Assembly (NCBI RefSeq): GCF_000417875.1
Contig: NW_006920885.1
Span: 296,501 to 360,500 of the forward strand
Length of the DNA: 64,000 nucleotides
From: Pseudozyma flocculosa PF-1
Taxonomy: Eukaryota > Basidiomycota > Ustilaginomycetes > Ustilaginales > Ustilaginaceae
Reading direction: 5' to 3'
Below are positions 57,663-64,000 of this stretch, piece after piece (position 1 is the first letter of the stretch; each line of letters opens with the position of its first letter). A model generated the notes under the pieces. It was given only the letters and a program-made list of their open reading frames with translations, searched no databases and was not told where the DNA came from. The position numbers were made by a program, and so were the translations under genes.

Positions 57663-58377
57663 GGTTGATGAAGCCGATCGGTAAGCCTGTAGGCAAACAC
57701 TCACCTGCGAAGTCCACTCAGTCTCGAGCGCCTTTAACCGGAGCACGGCAGCCATCCTCTCTTTCCCGATATTGAACTTTTGCGACAGCGCCGGGATGGT
57801 CCACTTGACCGGGTCAGAGGTGTGCAGCTTCCAGATATCGGTCTTGACTGCATGTCTTAGTGGCGGCGGCGGGTTGAAGGCTGGGTTGAGAGGGAAGGGC
57901 TGAGCACGAGAAGAGGCGGAGAGGAGCAAGTGGGCTAGGGGGTTCAGCTGCCGCTGATCGACGAGTGCGCGCGCGCCGCCGAAGCAGACCCGCCCAAGTA
58001 ACCTGCGGACAACTCACAGTTTCGCCGATCCAGCTAGGACCCGAGCCCGGCTTGGGCTGCTTGTAGTGTCGCCCGTCGCCCGCCATCCACTCGGGAAAGG
58101 GCGGGAGCATCTTCGGGCGCCCTCGTCCCGCCGACTTCCTGCCGCCGCCAACGATGGTGGGCGAGGAGGCGTTGGAGGCATCGAGCGACTCTGCGGATGC
58201 CGTATGCGGCGGTTTCCGCGCGGTGGCGTCCTCGGGAGTGGGTGCCGAGTACGAAGACGAGGCCGTGGTGGAAAAGGGGGCGACGATGACGCTGCGCGAC
58301 GACGAGGCGACGGGCTGCGTCGAGGCGCGCAGGCACCCGAGGCACGACGAGAGGGTGAGCCGCGATGTCGAAGCCAT
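56833..58377 (-). CDS. Mitochondrial small-subunit ribosomal protein mS45 (Bot1/Mrps35 family)
   Basis: Part of the mitochondrial ribosome small subunit; S. pombe Bot1 is the reference member. Exons 58377-58018, 57899-57705 and 57354-56833 give 358 residues. The N-terminus MASTSRLTLSSCLGCLRAST is basic, Ser-rich and acid-free, a mitochondrial presequence. The family core is LPPFPEWMAGDGRHYKQPKP, then PFPLNPAFNPPPPL, DIWKLHTSDPVKWTIPALSQ and KFNIGKERMAAVLRLKALET, which reads as the Bot1 helix-turn block. A further conserved segment follows intron 2 (AKPLQTEFQSNMDRLLGAKT). The tail is extremely Lys/Ala-rich, suiting rRNA contact. Intron 2 is 350 nt, unusually long here, and contains a TGC microsatellite and an AT-rich patch; a small extra exon cannot be excluded. 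The far-upstream in-frame extension of poly-Thr has no ATG. Confidence 0.83.
57618..57661. repeat. TGC/CTG trinucleotide microsatellite in mS45 intron 2
   Basis: More than 14 perfect TGC units. On the minus strand an open frame would read a poly-Ser or poly-Ala run, but the tract lies between the donor at 57704 and the acceptor at 57355. Confidence 0.9.
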
Positions 58378-59515
58378 GATGTTGGCGGGCGTAGTGTGGC
58401 GTGGCACCGGTGCGGTGGTGGTGGTGGTCGTAGTGGTGGTGGTGGTGCGCAAGATTAGACGGGTCCCGCCGAGTGAGGATTGAACTGGACTGGACTGGAC
58501 CAGACTGGACCGCCGCCCGGCGCTGTCGCCTCTGCCTCTGGGAAAAACGGGCGGGCGGCGGGCGAGAAGAAAAGGCAGGCGAGGGGGCCGTCCTCGCTCC
58601 GATCGCCTGATCTCAGCCCGCCTCGGATCCGCCCCTTGCCGCAGGCAGCCCGAGCACCTCGTCTTCTTGGATTTTTCCTCTCGCCGAGAAGAGATCCAGG
58701 GCGCTCAGAGGTGAGGGGGCAACCGAGTATAAGAACCCGGTCGACTCGGGCATCCCTCCTTGCCGTCTCTCCATTGTTTAACAAAGTAAACGCCCCTACC
58801 TCGCCCATCAAGAACGGCTCGACGGTCCGTCCCGACGATTCTCCTGAAAAGGCGAACAACCGGACCGTGCTCGAAGCGCCACTTTGCGAGGGTCGGGAGG
58901 CAAGACAAAACGCTCAGAGCACTCTTTGGCTGACTCGTTTGGTCTCTCGTTCCCCTTTGGGGGAACGGGGGCACCCCAAGGACGATATTCGGTCACCTGG
59001 TGTTCTCACATTTCCCCCTCTTTCATCTCGTCCATGCTGCTTGTTGTTCCCTGGTCTCGGCCGCTGGCCATGTCGTGGTCGGTCTGTTGCTGTCAATGCC
59101 CATGGTTTTGCTCTCATGTCGTCTGCAGCGGTTCAGCTCTTTCCTTGCGTGCCGTGTGTGTCTGTCCGAGTCTCCCCGTGGCCCTGCTTCTGGTCGATGT
59201 GAAGGATAGCCTGCTTTGTCGACGTCGTCGACAGCAGAAGAGATCGAGAAGGCTGCCCAGGACAACGGCCAGGAGGACAACCTCGTTCGGTCGAAGATGT
59301 GCCCGATGCCGAAGCCTGTTTGCCATCGCGGCATGGCTCCCGATTGCGTTAGGTGATGGTCTCAGTCTCCGCCACCCGGACCTCGTCCCCTCCACTCTTT
59401 CTTTGCCTCGGGTTGGTTGTCTTCTCGCTTCTTGTCCCGCCCTCGCATTCACGCCTTTCACCGCCACCCCCACCGACGAGACCAAGCAAAGACAGCCCAT
59501 CCTATCTCGCCCGGC
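58378..59515. other. Divergent intergenic region mS45 / CHCHD5-like gene
   Basis: About 1.1 kb with both promoters. A GGT triplet tract (58415-58445) lies just upstream of mS45. A TATAAG word lies at 58728-58733, some 790 bp before the CHCHD5-like ATG; the long distance means a long leader, a leader intron, or no function. No gene is seen. Confidence 0.45.
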
Positions 59516-60026
59516 ATGGAGTCCAGCATCGACCAGGTGGCCGCCAAGTGTGGCAAGCAGCTGGGTACGCATCGTCTCCTCGCTCGACGTCGCCCCTGAC
59601 TCTCTCGTCGGTGGTCAGCGACTGACCGCCAGCCCCTCGTCCCTTCCTGACTCTCCTTTCTCCCCCTCCGACCCGCTTCGCCCCGATCCGGACATCGCAG
59701 ACACGTTCCAGCGCTGCATCCTCGCCAACCAAAAGGATCCGGGAGCGTGCGAGCCGTACAAGGTCGAGCTGTCGAGGTGTGCCGCCAACGCCGTGCCGCT
59801 GCTCCACGAGGTCAAGTCGCGCTGCTCGCCCCAGGTCTTGGCCTACGACCGCTGCCTCGCCCAGTTCACCTCACAGGGCGACGAGGCCGTCGAGAAGAAC
59901 TGCACCCCGCGCCTGCGCGACCTCTGGCTCTGCACCGAAAAGGTCAAGAGGGACGTCGAAGAGAGGGACAACAGCGACGTCCGCAAGAGCAAGCAACAGG
60001 GCAAGGCCGCCCTCGAGTCGGCCTAG
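59516..60026 (+). CDS. CHCHD5/Mix14-like quadruple CX9C intermembrane-space protein
   Basis: Small CHCH-fold protein imported into the mitochondrial intermembrane space by the Mia40 oxidative relay. Exons 59516-59564 and 59701-60026 give 124 residues. Four CX9C pairs are visible: CGKQLDTFQRC (the intron falls inside it), CEPYKVELSRC, CSPQVLAYDRC and CTPRLRDLWLC. That arrangement of two coiled-coil-helix hairpins, eight Cys in all, is the CHCHD5 layout (yeast Mix14/Mic14). The N-terminus MESSIDQVAAKCG has no presequence, as expected for Mia40 substrates. The end is Lys/Glu-rich. The intron uses a GTACGC donor and splits an Asp codon. Both the spacing of every Cys pair and the frame support the model strongly. 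Confidence 0.92.
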
Positions 60027-60839
60027 CTTAGCTTAGGCCAGGCTCCTGGCCCGCCGCAGAGCACGGCTGCAGATCCGCTCAAAGAAGCGCCGAGAGGCGC
60101 CCAGCAGACAAACCTCAGAGCCTCGCAGACGCGCCTGGCCTGCGGTCCCTCCCTTTCCGCCCCTCTCCCCACCAGCTGCCGCCTCGATGTATTTGTACGC
60201 AACAGCAACCAAGGCAATAGACGCAACCGTCCCTTCTTCCAGCCGCAGCCACGGCTGAAACCCTGGCTCGGTGCTCTCGGGACGGAGCCCCTCCGGAGAC
60301 CGCACGTGTTGCGATCGCGTGCACGCTTTTGCTGCTGCGAGTCTCTGATTCTGATCGCTGCCGGGTGCCTAGTCCGCCTAACTAATCTTTTCTTTGGGAT
60401 GGGAGGAGTGGGTGCTGTCTCCGAGCAGCGACCCGGCGAGCGGACCGCCACTCGCGCTCCGACTGCCCGCGGTGAAGCCGGCGGTGAGAGAAGTCAAAGG
60501 GGAGGAAGACGAGACGTGTACGAGAACGGCGTGGAGGGCCGACGTCAGCTCGCTCCGGCAATCTTGCGATGTGCACGAGGCGGCGCCGATCCGAGAGCGC
60601 GGGGAAGGAGGTGGTGGTGTATCCGATGGGGCTGTAGACGTCGTATCCGAGAGGTTTCCGTCGATAGATGGACGAGGCCGGCTGGTCGGTCTTTACGATA
60701 GATTGTCGAGGAGATGTCTCCAGTGATCTCGAGGCTCCTTGCACGATGGAGGCCTGGCCGGGGCGTCGACCTGCGTGAGCCGAGGCTCGGTGGGAAGTTT
60801 GTGAGGCCGTGCTGGGACGCTGGCGCCGGCAGTGACAGC
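60027..60839. other. Convergent intergenic region
   Basis: The 3' ends of the CHCHD5-like gene and the RNA-binding protein gene face each other across about 810 bp. No gene or repeat is recognised. Confidence 0.5.
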
Positions 60840-63825
60840 TCAAGCGACGCTGGGCGCGCTCCTGCGACCGCGGCGCTTCGCTTCCGTCTCGACGGTGCCG
60901 ACGCTTGTGCGCTTGATCTTGCCTTCCTTGATGGCAGAGTCGGAAGACGTCGGAGGAAGCGCTACCTTGACGCCAGAGCGCGATTTACGCGAATCGGCGG
61001 CATTGGCCTGGCTGGCGGAGGGAGCTGCGTTGCTGCTCGCGGTGGGGGAAAGAGCTACCTGGTCGGGGCCTCCGTCATCAGGTCGACGGATAGGGATGGC
61101 GCTGGACCTCGATGGTGCAGGGGCGGTCGTGCTCTGCTGGCCGCCGTACTGCATGCCGCTGGCGGAGAGCGGCTGGCTGGGCGGGGGAAGGGCACCGACT
61201 CCCCAGCCGGCCATGCCGCGCTGCGCCGCATCCAGCTCTCGCACCATCGAGCCGGTAAGGCTCGTGTCCTTGCCAAAGCCGTGGCCCGTGACGCCTTCGC
61301 CGTATCCACGGAAGCTGCTGGTGAGGGGCGTTGTCGGGTCGTAGAAGCCCAAGCCGGCTCCGTTGACGGCGCCGTAGCTCACCATGGGGGTGGCAGGCTG
61401 GCTGATCATAGCGCTCGGCGAGAAGCAGCCGAGGTCGGGCGAAGCCTGCGGCTTCATCGGAGAGGCCGGCATCTGCTGAAGGCCGCCGAGGTGGTGCGAG
61501 GCGCCAAAGCAGTCCATGGGGCCCGAGCCGATAGTGGGGCTGCCAGAGAACGGGGTGAAGGCGCCGGACGACAGGCTGCCAGTGCTGGGCGTCGACAGGA
61601 GGCTTCCGAACGAGCTCGAGGTGCTCAGATCCGGAGATGCCGTCAGCTGCGATGGACTGGTCGGCATGAGCTGGGGCGAGAGCGACAGACGCTGGCGCGC
61701 GCCGATGCCGCCGATGCTACCTCCGCCGCACTGCGGAGCGGGAAGCGGGGCAGTGAACGTCGGGGCAGTGAACGTCGGGCCAGAGAGCGGCGGGTGCGTC
61801 ATGCCGTGCATGTTGAGTTCCTTGAAGAGGGACTCGATTGTACGCTTCGGCGAGACGCTCTGCTTGAGCTGCTTCTGCGCCTCGCTGTCGGCGAACCTGA
61901 CCTGCAGGGGCTGTGTCGTGCCGGGCAGGATCTGTGGCGGTGCGGAGAGCCAGACGGGCGAGTAGAGGCTCGAGGGTCAGCGGAATATCTTGATCGAGCA
62001 GGACAAGGCTCGGGATACGACCGGCGCTCCGTGCACTCACCCTGCCGTGGAGTCGTTCGATGCACTCCTGCGCCACCTCGCGATCCCTCAGCCTCACAAA
62101 GCCGACGCCGCGACTCTCGCCATTGGCGTCCGTGAGGATGCGGAGACTGACGACCGGGTGCGGGGAGAAGAGCTGCTCGAGTTGCTGTAAGAAGACGAGG
62201 GCACGAAGGGCGAGGGCGGCCGCCATGACAGGCGAAGTCAGCCAGCAGGCTCGCACGTAGGACAGACGATCTCGATCACCACCGCCCGACGTCTCGCGAA
62301 GTTGACTGGTAGACTCACCTGAGCGTTCAGCTTGACCGGAAGGCTGGTGAGTGCAGACGGGTCCAAACGCCGGCGAGAGCGAATCAAACGGTCAGCCTCA
62401 CTCGCTGCGCCACTGCAGCGGAGGGGGGGAGGGGGGGTTGTTACTGATCGCGATGTGCCCTACTCACTTGCTCAGGTAGACGTTGGTCGAAGACTTGTCC
62501 GCCATTCGCCTCAGCTTGGCGCTGAACGATTCCTGCTCGCAGTTCAGGAGGCGGGCCAGAGACCGAAGCGTCAGATTGAGGTGCACATTGACGACCGCGT
62601 CCGTGGATCGAAAAGCATCAGAGAATCCCCGGACCACCCACCTTGGCGTACGAGCTCTGAAGGCCGTTGCTGGTGAAGAAGATGATGGCTCTCTGGGCCT
62701 CTTCGGGAGTCGCGTACATCACGAAGCCGTACCTGTGGTCCGCGTTCGACGCGCGTGCAGTCGACAGACGTCGTCAGCTTTTCCTGAACGTGGCGCCGAG
62801 GCGCCTGATGGTTGGCAAGAGAATCTGGCCGTGCTCACCCTTTGCAACGGCCGGTGTCCAGATCGAGCATGGCCTTGTGGCTGACGACGGTGCCGCACAT
62901 GGATCCGAGGCGGTACAGGACGTCGTCGGTCGTCCTGCGGTGTGGTATGCGTGGGCAGCAGTAGTGTCAGCTTGTGTGCCGCTCCTGGAGTCGGGGCGCC
63001 GGGCTGGCCACCGCTTCTCACGATTCGGGCAGGTTGTTGACGTAGATGTTAGTCATGGCTCGCAGACTGCTGGCGTCGAGAAGCGTCGGCGGTGCAGATG
63101 CTGAATGGTGACGCGGAGCGCATGCAGCGAACAGGGACGATGTCAGCTGTCGAACCCGAAGCGTGGCAGTCGAGGCCGCGACGCAGCGACTCACCAGGCA
63201 TGGACAGCAACGCATCGCGCTGACGCTGCATCACTGAGGCTCGCTCGGCCTCGACCATGGCCGAAGCCTGGCGAGCGGCGAGCTCGCTGAGATGCATCTC
63301 CAGCTGCAGCGCCCTGATCTTGGCGTCCGAGGGCGTGTGGAGATCGGGCACGGTGAGGCCCGGCGGGGGAAAGACGCCAACGGTGCTGTCGAGCGGACCT
63401 CCGAGCATATCTCCTGGGAACGAGCTGACGCGAGAGCTGTTGCCTGGGTAGGTCGTCGTAGGGAAGGAGTCGGGCTCGAAGCCGGTATCGGAGGCTGGCT
63501 CGACGAAGAGCATCGGCGGCTCCGCGAAGGCGTCACGGAGCGTTCCAGCGGAAGGCGCCGAGGAGGGAGGTTCGAACTGCGGCATGAGTGGCCTGGTCGC
63601 CTGGGCGACGTTGCGGGTGGCGACGTGACTCTCAGGTTCGCGCGACGGCATCTCGGGAGCTTCGGCGGGGATTGCGGCGTCCCGGACGGCTGTCGAGGTG
63701 GCGTTGTCGGGGTCCGACTTGCCCTGGCCTCCGTTGGTCTTGCGAGACTGCGTGATGTCGGCGAGCGGCTCGCGGGTCGGAGCCTGCGTGGCGACCGGCT
63801 GATCCTTGATCGACTGCGACGACAT
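60840..63825 (-). CDS. Tandem-RRM RNA-binding protein, RBMS-like
   Basis: Two adjacent RRM domains resembling the RBMS/MSSP family, so a single-stranded RNA (or DNA) binder, probably post-transcriptional. Exons 63825-63195, 63100-63022, 62934-62839, 62732-62642, 62532-62468, 62343-62319, 62184-62041 and 61931-60840 give 740 residues. Residues 1-165 are disordered; 165-208 look coiled-coil (IRALQLEMHLSELAARQASA). RRM1 (about 227-299) has RNP2 IYVNNLPE and RNP1 KGYGFVMY. RRM2 (about 315-395) has VYLSNLP and RGVGFVRL. The C-terminus is low complexity (Ser, Pro, Gly) and ends with a basic stretch (EGKIKRTSVGTVETEAKRRG). Exon 6 is a 25-nt microexon encoding NLPVKLNAQ of RRM2 RNP2 and the following loop. 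At exon 5 two adjacent acceptors (GAGCAG) would add or drop one Gln; I chose the downstream one. No named yeast orthologue is claimed. The 175 bp to the window edge are its 5' flank. Confidence 0.86.
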
Positions 63826-64000
63826 GGCGAGCGAGCCTTGACTGACTGAGAGAGGGACGTTGGTCTGTCGTCGTCCGGGGGAGGTCTGGAGGAGCCGATG
63901 AGGTTCAGGATCCGAAGCCGTGGACGAATTGAATGCTGCGGCCGGTGGGTGAGCTGGATTGTATCGAGGGGAGGGGAGCGGTTGTCGTCTATCGAGACTC

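Noticed and set aside
57390..57717. In-frame extension of mS45 exon 3 upstream with a poly-Ser run
   Set aside because: The poly-Ser is the TGC microsatellite read through intron 2. Splicing from 57705 to 57354 restores the conserved sequence order and phase.
1..64000. Search by eye for tRNA B-box words, rRNA, CRISPR arrays and transposon terminal repeats
   Set aside because: No convincing GGTTCGAANCC-type box with a matching A-box, no spacer-repeat array and no transposase or reverse transcriptase motif was found. A covariance-model scan would be the decisive check.

Overview
The window is eukaryotic nuclear DNA from a GC-rich fungus. The protein families (Lsm1, Atg22, Gtr2/RagC, Npr3, Cho2, Pal1, Bot1/mS45) are fungal or pan-eukaryotic. 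Genes carry short introns, and about 28 of the 40 introns I placed begin GTGAGT or GTGAGC. The fatty acid synthase is one fused beta-alpha polypeptide, which is a basidiomycete trait. I infer Basidiomycota, probably Ustilaginomycotina (smut relatives); a species name is not supportable from sequence reading alone. There is no sign of a plasmid, phage, CRISPR array, rRNA or convincing tRNA.

Layout. 1-1571 (-): 5' part of an amino acid permease, cut by the window edge. 4525-17131 (-): a 3,906-residue fused type I fatty acid synthase, whose first intron holds a 20-N gap with a duplicated flank. 19541-20303 (-): LSM1. 21753-22499 (+): UBC8/UBE2H-type E2. 23142-24716 (-): mitochondrial LETM1-domain protein. 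25465-26865 (+): Ego1/LAMTOR1-like protein. 27176-29043 (-): multi-pass RING-H2 protein. 29625-31438 (-): ATG22. 33417-35504 (+): short oxysterol-binding (Osh) protein. 35768-37828 (-): POP3. 38520-40365 (+): GTR2/RagC GTPase. 42375-44899 (+): PAL1, with a 379-N gap in its first intron. 46189-49980 (+): CHO2. 50532-54623 (-): NPR3. 55321-56475 (+): EMC3. 56833-58377 (-): mitoribosomal mS45/Bot1. 59516-60026 (+): CHCHD5-type twin-CX9C protein. 60840-63825 (-): tandem-RRM RNA-binding protein with eight exons.

Themes. Several genes belong to nutrient control of TORC1 at the vacuole: an Ego1-like anchor, Gtr2, Npr3 (GATOR1/SEACIT), the vacuolar exporter Atg22, and the plasma-membrane permease at the left edge. 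A second group is lipid metabolism and membrane biogenesis: fatty acid synthase, Cho2, an Osh protein and EMC3. A third is mitochondrial: LETM1, mS45 and CHCHD5. Fungal genes are transcribed singly, so neighbourhood is weak evidence of joint function. The TORC1 grouping is nevertheless the most notable organisational feature.

Exon boundaries were placed by hand from GT-AG sites, reading frame and family conservation. Every multi-exon model given closes in frame from ATG to stop, except the permease, which runs off the left edge. No alignment or database search was run.
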